From Rotaria macrura (Eukaryota; Rotifera; Eurotatoria; Philodinida; Philodinidae): a stretch of 64,000 nt of DNA. Location: assembly GCA_900239685.1 (NCBI GenBank), contig OENT01000669.1:19619-83618 (forward strand). Reading direction: 5' to 3'. Shown here one piece after another: positions 22,661 through 34,993 of the stretch. The notes beneath the pieces are model-generated. The model saw only the letters and a list, made by a program, of their open reading frames with translations, ran no database searches and had not been told where the DNA came from. Positions within the stretch are counted from its first letter, which is position 1. Each line of letters opens with the position of its first letter. Both the position numbers and the translations under genes were made by a program.

Positions 22661-25600
22661 GAAACAAATTAGTTATCTACAAAAAGAATAATAAGCAATT
22701 TGTTGGATCGTGTTATTATTTTGGTTCGAAAGTTTTCATATTTTTTGACCAAATAACTGATTAGCTCTTTTCAACATAGTTAAATTGGACAAAATATAAG
22801 TGAACTAAGTATCTAAATTTAAATTCAACATAGTCGAGACCTTTCGTATCAGGTCTCAGTACAAAAATTAGATACTGAATACTTGAAAACTATTTTTACG
22901 TTCTCATGAGAGTTTAACATACTATTGTTCGAACTGTTCCAAATAACACTTTTACGCATCATCTCCCTCAACTATGGTACATGTCTCTCGTATGATCGAG
23001 CAGAAGAGCCATCCTGGAACCTCTCTCTTATCATCGGTGAAACACAGTGCTCTTCAGATCAGTCTATGATAAGCACAGTTCCTCATGAAATGTACTCAAA
23101 AGCACTACCTTAGACAATTCTTTCAATGTAACAATAAAATTCAAATTGAACGATATTAGACAAGCTCAATCTCTTCGATTTTCAACTATAAAAATGCCAT
23201 TTTAAATAGGAATAATTTCAAGTTTATATTCACTATCACAATTACTAGTTAAAAAAAACAATTAAGCAACATTCTATTAAAATGGAATGTCCGTAGAAAT
23301 GAGCTCCTTATATGCAATGAGTCAGATCACAATGAAAATTACTCTCAGTTTCATGTGAACAAAATATTTCTGAACTCGAACGCACACTAGCGTGAGTGTT
23401 GATGTTAGGCAACTAATTAAATAAGAACGATGAATCGGTTATTTATACATGAAAGAAATACAAAAGAGAATTTTAGATTATCACTCTCGCTAAAACTATC
23501 TCTTTTCAAAACGACTGGGGTTGTCGGAGTAGTTCCTCTCGAAAGATCACAGCAGACAAAACTGGTATCTTTTACAGATCTAGACCATAATCTATTAGAA
23601 AAGTTTCTTTCATACTATGACACTGAATGTGTTGTATTCATTTACGATATTTATGTATCCAATTAAAAGTTTGATTGTGATAAAAATCAGCGACTATCAG
23701 TACACAAAAATGAGATGAGCATTAACTTTATAAAGAAAGTTCTTTATGCTGCTATCATTGTTTTAGATAATTCAGTGATTTTCAGAATATCGATCTTATA
23801 AGATCGCAAAGATGAATACGATGTTCATGGTTAAAATCTCACGCGTCTGTCTCTGACAAATATGTCTTTTCTCTGAAGAAAAACGTACTAAGAATAGTTT
23901 TGAATCTAATTTGACTGTAGAGTGAATTGTTTTCGATTTTGTAACATTATGGCTCATGATTGGAGAACCATGGCTAAAGTTATTTAAAGAATGCTTTTTT
24001 TCTCTTGTTTTTAGTATCTGCAGAAAACAGTCGTGTCAGTGGATAGCCATTCGTTAGAGATCGATGTGTAAAACTAGCATTGCTGATTACGTGTAATAAA
24101 TCAGATTTTATGACGAACAATATTTACATAGTGACAATATTAATGGAGTTGGAGTATCGCTAATGCGTATAGTTATTTAAATTTAAAACTATTTTTAGAC
24201 AGAAAATGAGTTAGTGTTCACATTCAAAAGATTTATGTCGTTCAAACCATGTATCACAAGCGTCATGATTAGTTTAAGAAATGTAGACTAATTAATTAAC
24301 CCCGGGCGAACATCTCCTATTATGAGCAAGAGATAACAGAGCTTCTTGAGCACGAATGTCATATGCTATCGAAAAATCTTCAGGCAAGATTTGAGGTCTC
24401 TTCTTAAACATAAGATCTTGGATTTCTTATCGTATCACTTTAAATTCTTACTCTCACGCTTGAGGTTTTGCCCATACGTATGTAATAAACTTCAGTGTTA
24501 CATATATTTTCTATTCTGACATTTTACTCGTTTTCTTTGATGTAGATGTCAATAATTCTTAGCTGTTTCAATGTCAAAAGCGTGTAAGAAGTACGAATCA
24601 AATTATAGGTATCATGATTAATTTCCAGGGAAGCAACAGAGACGATGATTGACCCGTACGTCATCGCTATTTCATAGATCAAAAACCAATAATCGATTTT
24701 TTCCTGGTTCTCATTATGTAAGGAAATTTACTCTTACAATTATTTTATTTGATTTTTTCAGCGAGAAAAATGTTTTCTGGAACATATTGATTTTCTATAA
24801 AGTTTGACAACACCTAATCGGAATCGAGGAATCCAAATGTGAAAACAGTTCTCAAAATTCTATACTGAATTTTTCAAATTTTCGAAATCGTTTTGCAGCA
24901 GTGAACCGGAAAGTAAAGTATACAGTTTGAAGATAATGATTACAAATTCAGACTCGTCGTTCCTGTCTAGTGTTGGTTCAACTTTGTAAAAAATCTATAT
25001 TTTTCCCAAAAAAAAACGTTCTTTAGTAAAACCGTCAAATCGAGTAATTATAAAAATAAATCCTCTTTCACGATGAACAGCGGTAAAAAAGTTATTATCG
25101 ATGTAGATCGACAACCGTAGTAGCGGCTATCATCATCCTAATATTTCTATCGATTTCGTTGCAGAAAAAACTCAAACTATGGAACACATGGAATCATAAA
25201 ACGCAAATGGTCTGATTTATCAGATTATGTTCAAAAGTTATTTGCTCAGAAAACGACATCAAATGGAGAGAGTTTGCTTATTGGTGATGATTAAAAAATT
25301 CTGGTCAATCTTTCGAAACGACGAGTAGGCTGAAAAATCTTCCATGATACTCTTCAACTTCTACAACTGAAGGGACTCCTAACCAACACTTACTCGCCCA
25401 AAATCAATAAAACTGACGTATTGAGAAGTAAAAATGTCAATGGGAAGGCGTCTTATATTTAATGTGTGCTGTATATTTGTCATGAAAGTTAACAATTTAA
25501 ACAAGAAACAATTTATTGTGCATGGTTAAAGATAGGTCGACCAGAGTTATTACGTAGTCTCAGACAGCCTTGAAGTTGAAGAGTACTCTCTCATATTGAG

Positions 25601-26706
25601 TATATTTTCTATAATTATTTTATTCTAATTGGGCGTTTCAACAATGTTAAAACATACGATTTATATTCGTTTAGCGCATGATTTACTTAAAATCTATGCA
25701 TAACTCATGCTCGCAACCAAGCCCATGTCTACCCAAAGAAGCCTATGCACTATGAACAATTTTTGACGTATGCACAGATCAAGAATATTAAAAAAATTGT
25801 TCGACCAAGGAAGGCTATCTGACAAGCGGAGAATGTCTGCCACGTCAACACTAGGTGCATTGTGTAGAATAGAATGAGCTATAAATACTGTTGTTGCAGG
25901 TCAACCGGTTCGTTCATTGGTAGTTTGATGCAAAACTTTTACAGGAGTTTTCAAATGGATATCATAATGTTTATCACGAATACAAAGCAACTTGTATGGG
26001 ATAGTTTTGGTCAGATGTTTTACAAGACGATATTCATCAAAGAAAATTCTTTCTGGTTATTATTTGAGACCTTATTCTAAAGAAACTAAACAAAGAGGAA
26101 ACCTCACTTATAGAAAAGAACACTTACTTAACGAGCCTTATATGTTTGACAAAGAAACTTGACTGAACGAAGGATTAATGAACTTGTAGCAGTCACATAG
26201 TTCTTGCAAAATATGACTGCAATGTATCGTTGATTAAAAAATTAATGTCATCAATGTAGCTATGCTCAGTAAATTTCTGAAGTATCTTGCATTAATAATG
26301 CAACGTGACACGTTTCCATGGGGATTCGATATGTTGTTTTGCATGCATAAAAATCATTTTAAATAAAATATTTCTTTATTCATACTTAGATTCGAACTTT
26401 TAAAGTGATCAGCACAACGATTATATGTGCCAGAGTCTATCTGAAACTTGATTCGGACGTAATTTGATTGTGAATTTCTTCGCCAGATAACAACGAAGCC
26501 ATGTTGAACTACTATAACAAAATTCATCGAACTTCACATTACACGATTTCTTCTACGATGTATAAACACCTTCTTTATCTTAGAGAAATGAAGTCATCAT
26601 GTCATATTTATTTTTTATCAAATCATTCGAATTTTCACAATCAATTAAATTCCATCGATAATCTCTCTTTCCTTCATCCAGCCAAAGGAAAGAACAGTTC
26701 TTTGAG
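22661..26706. other. 4-kb stretch without a convincing gene
   Basis: Several frames of 60-80 codons occur (for example 23430-23666 + and 26501-26740 +) without motifs or splice support. At about 24755-24880 there is a remnant of the ~117-bp repeat found at 6371-6690 (ATAAAGTTTGA, GAATCGAGGAATC). A short frame on the - strand at about 24430-24300 looks mildly coding but is isolated. Confidence 0.4.
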
Positions 26707-27333
26707 TCATTTTTCTGCTTCAAATGCGGTCAATTGTTGAAATTGCTTGGGTCCCCTTGTTGGTGCTTGCAACTGTTTGATCACCTTACATGGATTTCCA
26801 ACAGCGACGACATTCGATGGAATGTCTTTTACGACAACACTGCCAGCACCAATAACGCTATTATCGCCAATAGTTACTCCAGCGACAATGGTAGCACCAC
26901 CGCCAATCCAAACATTATTACCTATACGTATAGATTTACCATACTCTAAACCGTCCAGACGTTGCTGTGGATCAGTAGGATGTGTTGCCCCGTAGAGTTT
27001 TACATCAGGTCCAATGAGTACATAATCACCAACATAAATGGGACATATATCAAGTAAAATTAAGTTGTAATTAGCAAATGAATTTTTTCCCCAATACATA
27101 TTATAACCTAAATCACATTGAATCGGTGTCTCGATAACTGAATTCTCTCCGAACTCGCGAAATAATTTACGGATTATTTCATCACGTTTTTTCGCTTCAT
27201 TTGGGAGAGTAGTGTTATATTGGTGAACGAGTTCTCGACTTGCTGACCGTTCATTGATTAATTCTGGCGTAAATGCGTAGTACAATTCGCCTGCAAGCAT
27301 CTTCTCTTTTTCCGTACGTGTATCCGTTGACAT
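26707..27333 (-). CDS. Maltose/galactoside O-acetyltransferase (left-handed beta-helix)
   Basis: A single exon of 208 residues encodes a complete member of the LacA/Maa/NodL acetyltransferase family, which transfers acetyl from acetyl-CoA to a sugar hydroxyl. The N-terminal Mac domain includes EKMLAGELYYAFTPEL. The hexapeptide beta-helix includes PIQCDLGYNMYWGKNSFANY and IYVGDYVLIGPDV. It also has the active-site His segment YGATHP and the coil segment IGNNVWIGGGATIVAGVTIG. GAGSVVVKDIPSNVVAVGNP follows, then a short tail. Length matches the family (about 185-210). The ATG at 27333 begins the family's usual N-terminus. The family is widespread in bacteria and fungi and unusual in animals, so horizontal transfer is likely, as for many bdelloid genes. 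It is intronless and isolated. It is probably cytosolic; no signal peptide is seen. The exact sugar substrate cannot be read from sequence. Confidence 0.92.
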   Translation of the reverse strand: MSTDTRTEKEKMLAGELYYAFTPELINERSASRELVHQYNTTLPNEAKKRDEIIRKLFREFGENSVIETPIQCDLGYNMYWGKNSFANYNLILLDICPIYVGDYVLIGPDVKLYGATHPTDPQQRLDGLEYGKSIRIGNNVWIGGGATIVAGVTIGDNSVIGAGSVVVKDIPSNVVAVGNPCKVIKQLQAPTRGPKQFQQLTAFEAEK

Positions 27334-28886
27334 CTAGAGCAAAGAATATTGAACTAAGCCAACATAGGTTCTCTCATGTAAACGGAATATTGAATTTTTA
27401 CGAACCGACCTACCTCGAACAGACTAGAGATAAGTTTGATTTAAAATTTTCAGTCATGGAACCATGGCATCATCGAAAAGACCAATTAAAATGACTACGA
27501 GAAACATTTCAAAACCTACTGGCATTCATATATCGAATAGCTAATTAATTATCACAAACACAAAGTATCCTAATAACTATGAATTATGTCTGTAAATGAA
27601 TGGATGAGAATTTTTTCGTAATATATCCGCCATAGAAGCAAATCTCCAACTATGACCTACTAATTTACTGTATACTACGGCTACATAAAATTTTCAATGA
27701 GATCGGTACGGGATTCAAAGAATTCGAGTTCATCAACTGATGATAAACAGTAACAAGCTCAAATGTCAAAGTTTTACTAAGAAAAAAATATTATTTTTCA
27801 ATTCAAAACTAGGACCATCTGCATGAGAATATTTTCAATTAGTACGTTTTGCAGTTTAAAAAGTTCCATGTCGAAGAAATCAATTTTCCTCAGAAGATTG
27901 GACATTCTGAAAAAATCAGTGATTTATGATTGAAAGAGAGAACCATTGAGTGTACTTGGGAGTTAAATTAATCGAAGCAGATATGTTAATTGTTCTTGAC
28001 TTTGCTCACAAATGTGGCATGTGTGTGTGTAGGAGAAGTTTTATGTTCGTATAGCTAATCTTAGATCTTTCGAAAATATTTTAGTTTGTGAAAGAAAACA
28101 ATCTCAGCAAGCATCACTAGCTTTTGACAGGTGATGATTAAAAATCTTTCCTAATTTTTTATTGCCTCATGAGAATTGACAACTACATTTTATATAAAGT
28201 AGCGCGGTATGTGTCTCAAGAGAAAACTTTCTGAAATACGAAATATGTTGCACAGAAACATGTATAACTTTATACTTTGATACCTCTGAGGATCACGTGA
28301 ATTTGCAGGAGTTTGCACACGTTTGTGAAACATTATAATTCTCAGAACACTTCTAAATGTGACTAGTGGTTAACTCTAATAATACCGCTCTCAATTCAGT
28401 GGGCTTGGGCTTATCAAAGAGCAACTTCTATTGTGTTCACCATCTACATTGAATGGTTTATTTTAGTGTACCGTAATATTGAGTTTCCATGGTGCTTTTC
28501 TCGAGACAAGAATCTACAGAAAACGTTTTCGCATATTAAAAATAATACAAACGAGGAGCTATTCTTAGAAATGATCGAATAACGAATCTACCAGAGATAG
28601 ATAACAGCATGACAGTTGAAGCTTTATTAATCCTATACATACGTGGTAAAATATTTGACGATTTGACGAAAGATGTCGTCCAATAAACAAAAGGCATCTA
28701 TTCGTCGCTGTAAATCAGTAATTATTTATAATGTACTTGACGTGATCTTTATATAGAATAGAATTTGATGTGAAATTCGTGTGCTAGATTTCCATTTCAG
28801 CAAGTTCTATGGTTTCAGATTGACTTTGATTTTATTGTTATCGAGGATTAGACAAATATCTGATGGATGACATAAATGCTCGTTTA
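27334..28886. other. Intergenic stretch, nothing recognised
   Basis: Contains a short GT run at 28019-28030. No coding-like frame or repeat structure was recognised. Confidence 0.35.
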
Positions 28887-30142
28887 CAGCGGAAAATGAC
28901 GTTCAGGTCGAAAATGCATAAAAACTTAACTTACAATAAAAATGTCGAATACATAAACCGTAACGAAAATATGTCATTCCTCCGATAACCTTACACCACT
29001 GCAAACACAGAATCTGCAGCGGAAAAATGCAATTTTCAATGGGAAGAATGGTTTGGAAAAATGAAATATCATTTTTCCTATTGAATAAAAATGCATTCGA
29101 AAGAAATAGAAAATTTTTTTTCTGGGATACTAGATGGGTTATCCCTAGTTTGGTCGAGAGCAAAAATGTCGAAAAATTTCGCAAAATAATATCGAAAGGT
29201 TAAATGGTCGAATGATAATAATGTCGAAATAGAAAATGATCGAAAGATAAAAATTGCGAAAGTATAGAAAATTTTTTTTCCTTGAAGACTAACAGTCGTT
29301 GAGCTTTATACGATGTTGTGAATGAGATACTGCTATCTACATTAGTAGATGAATCCATTAGATTCGATTAAATATATACTTGTGAAAAATCTAAAAGTAG
29401 GAAAAACAATTTTCATTTTCTCATGCAACGTTTCTTGTCTTTCTTGTTCATTTTGGTTTAAACAAAGATCGATATGTCAGCTAAGAATGGATTATTTTAT
29501 TAACCAATACCAACAATTTTAAGAATACTACGTTGCATTAATTGAATGATGGTGTCATCTTCGGTTGAGTTACATAGCGCTCTCGGGTGTCTGTGACAGT
29601 TCGCCAATTTCAGACATCGAAAATATTATCTGTATATATATAAGTATATATACTTTTGAAATTTTTTCATTTATATATCTAGTATTCGACATTGTAGTTT
29701 TCGACATTATTACCTTTCGACATTTTTGCTTTCGACCAATTTAGGGTGAATCACTAGATCGAGCGATGAAGTTGACTTCTCTAGATTAGCAGAAAAAATC
29801 ATCCGATGACGATTTTCTCGTGTATGAAATTGTTTCATAAATATTTTTGGATGTGTTAAATGTGTAACATGAATCAATATCATCGAACAGAATCACTGAA
29901 TAATGTACGTATACGCTTGAGGTTATCACTTCAGAAGTAATCAACGCTGTCGTGATGGCACTTTTAATGTTCTATGTCCTCAGTAGAAGATGTCGATTCG
30001 AGTTTGATTTATTTCATACAAGAGGTCGATACAAGATGCGCTGTGCACATATGGGCATATATATTTAGACAGTTGATCATCTTATATAAGCAGAAAGGAA
30101 AGAAAATTCATTTTTGACCTAAACGACATTTTTCCGCTAGAA
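28887..30142. mobile_element. Outer element with GCGGAAAATG...CATTTTTCCGC ends
   Basis: GCGGAAAATGACGTTCAGGT (28889) and, read on the - strand from 30142, GCGGAAAAATGTCGTTTAGG match with few differences. The pairing continues to TCGAAAATG versus TCAAAAATG. A second element (29137-29752) is inserted inside. No coding frame and no clear target duplication were found. Confidence 0.6.
29137..29752. mobile_element. Nested element with TTGGTCGARAGCAAAAATG ends
   Basis: The left end (29138) reads GGTTATCCCTAGTTTGGTCG. The right end, on the - strand from 29752, reads GATTCACCCTAAATTGGTCG. The match then continues over ARAGCAAAAATGTCGAAA. The interior is rich in AATGTCGAAA-like repeats. The direct repeat ACTAGAT flanks it at 29130-29136 and 29753-29759, consistent with a 7-8 bp target duplication. 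Confidence 0.8.
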
Positions 30143-30712
30143 ATGATCATTTATCTCACTGATCGATTTTTTGTCTACTGCTGGCATCCAGATAGGTTGA
30201 ATATGTGATTGACTATGGATGAGAAGCCAGAGTACATGAGACTGATATGAACAGCATTTGATTGGGTCAAACTTCAACCGAATACGTAAATAGGTAGGAA
30301 GGTATGGCTACAACGCTCATCTGCGGTTCTCCCTCCTCCAGAAACTCTCTATATAGTTCTATGTTGCGCTCCACATCTTCGGAGGTGTCCTACATCCCTG
30401 GGATCAAATAAATTTAGTCATGCAGTCCAGTTGTTACTTAGCACACAACGATTATATGAGAACTCGTGAGCTCACATGCACAAGTGAACAACTTCGGATT
30501 CCTTCTATATATACAACACTCACTCAATTTGAGGCGACAATAACTAGTTTTATAATGAATTGTTTATACTTTGTTTCGGTATTTACTTATTTACTTGTAA
30601 AGTAAATATAATGTTCCACCCCTAAGCTAAAATTGAAAGGTACATAATTAATTCAATTGCGTTCTGATGTCTCTTTTATAGTCATTTATCTCTCTGCTTT
30701 TATTGAATATAG
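30143..30712. other. Intergenic stretch, nothing recognised
   Basis: Upstream flank of the decayed FAD monooxygenase gene. No coding-like frame or repeat was recognised. Confidence 0.35.
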
Positions 30713-31814
30713 ATGAAGAAAATCGAACATGAACCACAGTTTTCAGCCGGCAAATGCATCATCGTTGCAGACCCTGGAATTGGTGGAGAAACATTTTGTA
30801 TAGCACTACAATATTTTCTTGAGAAAACAACTGTAAAGATTGAACCACCACCAACTTGTATCGTCTTTGAACGTGATACATTAATGGATGTTATTGGATG
30901 AGATGGTTATTCCTTGTCGATTCGTATTGATGCACTAAGTGGAGAAATGCAAACATTTCAGAAACTTTGTATTTTTAATGAAATGATCGAGGGAAAGTTA
31001 TCCAGGTTCTCATTTTACACTTTTCAACTCGGATTTTTCTCCGTTGATACAATTTCAATCACCACCTGTTGAAGGTTTGTCTCAGTTAAGTATGCTTATA
31101 GCACGTGCAAAATTAAGTGAAATTCTCATTAAACATATACCGTCATCAGTCACGATTCGTTGCAATTGTGCTATTAAAAGTGCACGTGAACTTGTACATG
31201 GTCAAATCGAAATTGATTTAGTCGATAGTAATAAAGAACAATACCATCTATTGATTGTTGCTGATGGTTCGAATAGTATTATTCGTCAAGTACTTCGACC
31301 AAAACATGAACTTAATCTTGTTAATGCTGTTATTAATACTCGGTGGTAATAGGAATTTTCTTTTTTTTGTACCTTCCGATCAAGCAAGTGCCATGTGGAG
31401 TGTCAGTTATTTAACAGATATACGCCACGTTTATCAAAAGCTACTGAAATAATCAGTGATGATGAAATTTTAGCTGAAGTTAAAGAACGAACGAAAGTCT
31501 ATGATGAACCCATGCCTACATTATACAAATAGACATTACGCAGTAGTGCCGCTGTTTTCAACGCTAAAGACATGGTACCCCTTCGAGATCGTAGTTCTGC
31601 CGTTTTCATTGATGACGCTCAACATGCTATGAGTCCGTTCGCTGGTAATGAAACCAATCTGGCGATCATGGATGGTTATCAGTTTGCAGATCATTTGATT
31701 CATGCTAGGGGTATGAATGCTGCGATAAAATCTTCTGATGATCTAATTATTCCTAGATCAACAAATGCCATCGATATGACCCATCGCAGTATTATACTAT
31801 TGGTCATTCACTAG
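30713..31814 (+). pseudogene. FAD-dependent monooxygenase pseudogene (PHBH/TetX-like)
   Basis: Homology to class A flavin monooxygenases runs collinearly through about 1.1 kb in several frames. It begins MKKIEHEPQFSAGKCIIV and a damaged dinucleotide-binding loop reads ADPGIGG instead of GxGxxG. A TGA follows at 30899-30901. The middle part (31044-31349) contains ARAKLSEILIKHIPSS and the LLIVADGSNSIIRQ segment of the family's second FAD motif. After a TAA and frame changes it continues with FVPSDQASAMWSVSYL and then DDEILAEVKERTK. A TAG follows at 31530-31532. The last part contains IDDAQHAMSPFAGNE, where the family's GD motif is altered to DD. At least two nonsense codons and two frame changes exclude a working enzyme. 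Related enzymes are common in bacteria and fungi. The expected function, NAD(P)H-dependent hydroxylation of a small aromatic or similar substrate, is family knowledge only. Confidence 0.85.
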
Positions 31815-33584
31815 GCTTATAGAAATAAATGAAGGTTACTATTCTCAAAACTAGTCACATCGTATTTTGATCTTAATTACAGACAAAGTTAAAAATCCCA
31901 TTGATTTTCATTTTTGTAATTGAGTTTTTTTTAATACGTTTGTCATGCATTTTTTCTTTACTGTAACTAGAACTCAAGTAAAAATCATGAAGTCTTCTAT
32001 TTACAATTAATTGATTACTTCACCCATTGAAATTTTCAAAGTTCAATTACTGTTTCATACAAAAACAAATATGCTGATATGAAATGAAACACATGAAGCA
32101 GTAACATAATAATCAAAATATTTAGCAAACAAATGTTTACTGTGATATTTCTATACTAGAATTAATGATTTTATTCTCAATAGATTTCTATAACTTTGCT
32201 TCTTATTAGATAGCTGATGATCAGCACTAAATCAAATCGGAAGTTTTTTACTTTGGGTAGCAGCAGTATGTTTGTTTTTAAAATTCATTCTAATTCTACG
32301 TGTTTTTCTATGTAGTGATCAAATTAGGACAAGAACACAGCTGAAGTTATTCCTTTAGGAAAGGAACAGAACGAATAATGCTGTTAAAGATGCATTTTTG
32401 TAGGTAAAATAACTCATTAAAAAGTAATCAATATTCGAGAAAAAAATGATTAGAAATGTAGAACATCGATTATTTTATCCAGAGAACGAAAAATGAATTC
32501 AAACAGATGTTACTGAAAGAAGATATGAAACTTTTTCGAAAAAGTACAGCAAGTGGTGATAGAATTTGGGCGAGATGCTCTACTTATATTCATTCTCCTC
32601 TCCATTTTATTGTAACCAGTGTCTCTAGTTGGGTTATTTTTTTTTTCTTTCTCGAAATTTTTCTGTTTTCTGTTGCTGCACATCCTATGATTTCCCCTGT
32701 TGTTATTTCAATGCATCAACAGACCTATTTAAGTTTCAGAAAGATGTCACATAAATCAAATAGGAATTGATGAAGGGAAGAAGAAATCTCAAAAATCTTC
32801 TAGTTTGTCTTTCAATTTCTTATTTTTGTTTTGCATTTTAAGGACGAATCTTTTTTTCTTCTCTGTCGAAAAGTGTTTTGTTGCAACTCCAAGTCGAAGA
32901 AGAATGATGATCACAATATTTAGTGATCTCACGAATTAACTATATTAATTAATATGATATTAATTTAAACATATCTGATTTTTTCACAACCGCGAACCAA
33001 TCATATGCATAATTTCTCTTCTATTATCTGATCTATCGACTTATCATTGATTGATAGGTAATGTCTTTCGTTGGATCTAACCTACAACCGAATATTGAGT
33101 TTTCTTTCAGAATGGTGTTACCCACAGCATCATACCATCAGTAATACGTGTATACATGCTTGTTTTATAGATGGTATTCATCTACAAGTGAAGTTTCGGA
33201 AGTGAATATAATGCTGCTAAATTTTAAAAACATTTCTTTGTATTATGAACTTAAACAAATACTGATGCATAGAGTTCGAAGCAATTATTTCTTCAGAGAT
33301 GAAAAACAAAAACTTACAATTTTTTTTCAAAAAGAGAAAAATAAGATTTCCTATAACATACGACTGAAAGTAAACTAAAACTTGGATGAAAGCATTTTAC
33401 TTATGTAAGTAGAGCGGCTACATATATCGACGATTTCTTTTGTCTATTTATACGGTTTCAGTGAATGGTGTATTTTTATTTCAAAAGAGACTGAAAAGCG
33501 AATGTCAATAGAATATTCTTATTCATTAAACCAAAGCAAAAAGTGTATTGATGAGATTTTAGAACGTACATCGATTTAACAATA
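31815..33584. other. Intergenic stretch, nothing recognised
   Basis: AT-rich with T-runs. Short frames at 32507-32770 and 33148-33378 (+) lack motifs and splice partners. Confidence 0.35.
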
Positions 33585-34993
33585 ATGCACGTATGTCCTT
33601 AATGTCTTATGAAAGACTATGTTTTTAATTGTCGAGTTGATTTTAGGTACGCATCGTTCCGACATCATCGATTCTAATCAACGACCTGGAGCGAAAACCT
33701 GTTCTATTTGTTTTTTCTAACGAAGAGGAAAGACAAGAGTCCAGAAGAAGACGAAGAAGAAGAGGAGGATTCTTTTTAGAATGTTGTTGCTGTTGCACAC
33801 CAGATGCTGGCTTTACTACATTAGGTTTAACTTTGTCAATTATTGGTGTATTGCTTCTCGTAATTGCTACTGCTATTATTCCATTGATTCTTATTCTTAA
33901 ATTTAATACAGGTAATGATTAATAAAAATTAACAACAATTTTTTATCCTAACTAAATAATTCGCTGTTGTCATTTCGATCGAATCAAACTACGATACATG
34001 TGCTTTTTTTCTTCGAGTTTAGGAGTGAGTAGTAATTCAAGTTCGTTAAGTGTGAATATTCCTAAGCGTCTGGCAATATATTATGGATGGCCATCGTTAG
34101 TTCAAGGTGCTAATTGGAATGTAGCTACAGCTATTACGACATTTAGTCAATTTGATTTGATTGTTTTTGGCAGTGGAATAGAATCACGTTCTCATGGTGA
34201 TCATACTAATACACAAACGATAATTCAATCTTTAAATAGTCTTGGTAAATTAACTTATGGTTATATTGATCTCGGAGTTACAACAAGTAGTTATTCTATT
34301 TCACAAATGGAAACAATGGTAGATGAATGGGCAGCAATGGGTATCAAAGGAATTCTATGGGATGATGCTGGGTAAAGATATTTTATTTGTAAAATTTAAA
34401 AAAGGAATATTCCATTGTTTAGTTATGATTATGGTGTTACTCGTTCTCGTCAAAATACAATGATTTCTTATTGTCATTCGTTAAATCTCGGAGTCATGAT
34501 GAATGCATGGAATCCAGATGATGTTATGTCCGGAAGTCCCATGCTGTTAGATTCTCGTGATATATACTTACTCGAGTCGTATTTAATATCGAATGGTGCA
34601 TATCAAGACTTCACTGCATGGAAAATAAAAGCAGATAAATGCTTATCGTATTCAAATTCGTATGGAATTTCAATGGCAGCTCTTTCCACAAGTTCACGTC
34701 CAATATCATCGTCGTTTGGTTCAACTCAAGAATTCAGCCAAGCTTGGTTTGGAACTGCGATGTATAATTTTCAATATTTCCAAGCAACAGATTTTCAATA
34801 CAGCTCACAAGATAATATGTTATATGCATTTAACAATCTTTTGTCATCGTATGGAAATTCTTGGCAAACAAGTGGTGTGCAAACAGGTTCAAGTATACAT
34901 TATTATAGATCAACAGAGAGTTATACTCTGCATATCTATGGTGATGGATCAACCTATGGAAATGGAAATTATAGTCTTGTATCTAATGGATGA
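33585..34993 (+). CDS. Type II membrane-anchored TIM-barrel glycosidase-like protein (spherulin-4/GH114-GH135 type)
   Basis: Four exons join in phase: 33585-33590, 33647-33911, 34023-34371 and 34423-34993 (396 residues). The introns are 56, 111 and 51 bp. Exon 1 is only ATGCAC, read through a GTATGT donor, and is the least certain part. Residues 35-41 are seven arginines, followed by GGFFLE, five cysteines and a membrane helix at about 61-86, giving type II topology with a basic cytosolic tail. The ectodomain starts RLAIYYGWPS and carries FDLIVFGSG, LTYGYIDLG, a MVDEWAAMGIKGILWDDAG segment and LGVMMNAWNPDDV. These beta-strand ends with acidic pairs match the spherulin-4 and polygalactosaminidase-like TIM barrels. 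The WDD acidic residues are the candidate catalytic or substrate-binding site. Relatives are mainly bacterial, fungal or slime-mould, so transfer is likely. A membrane anchor fused to such a barrel may be a rotifer-specific arrangement; that part is inference. AATAAA motifs follow at 35018 and 35032. Confidence 0.8.

Noticed and set aside
24300..24430. Short - strand frame containing RPQILPEDFSIAYDI
   Set aside because: Isolated, bounded by stops, no splice partner and no family recognised.
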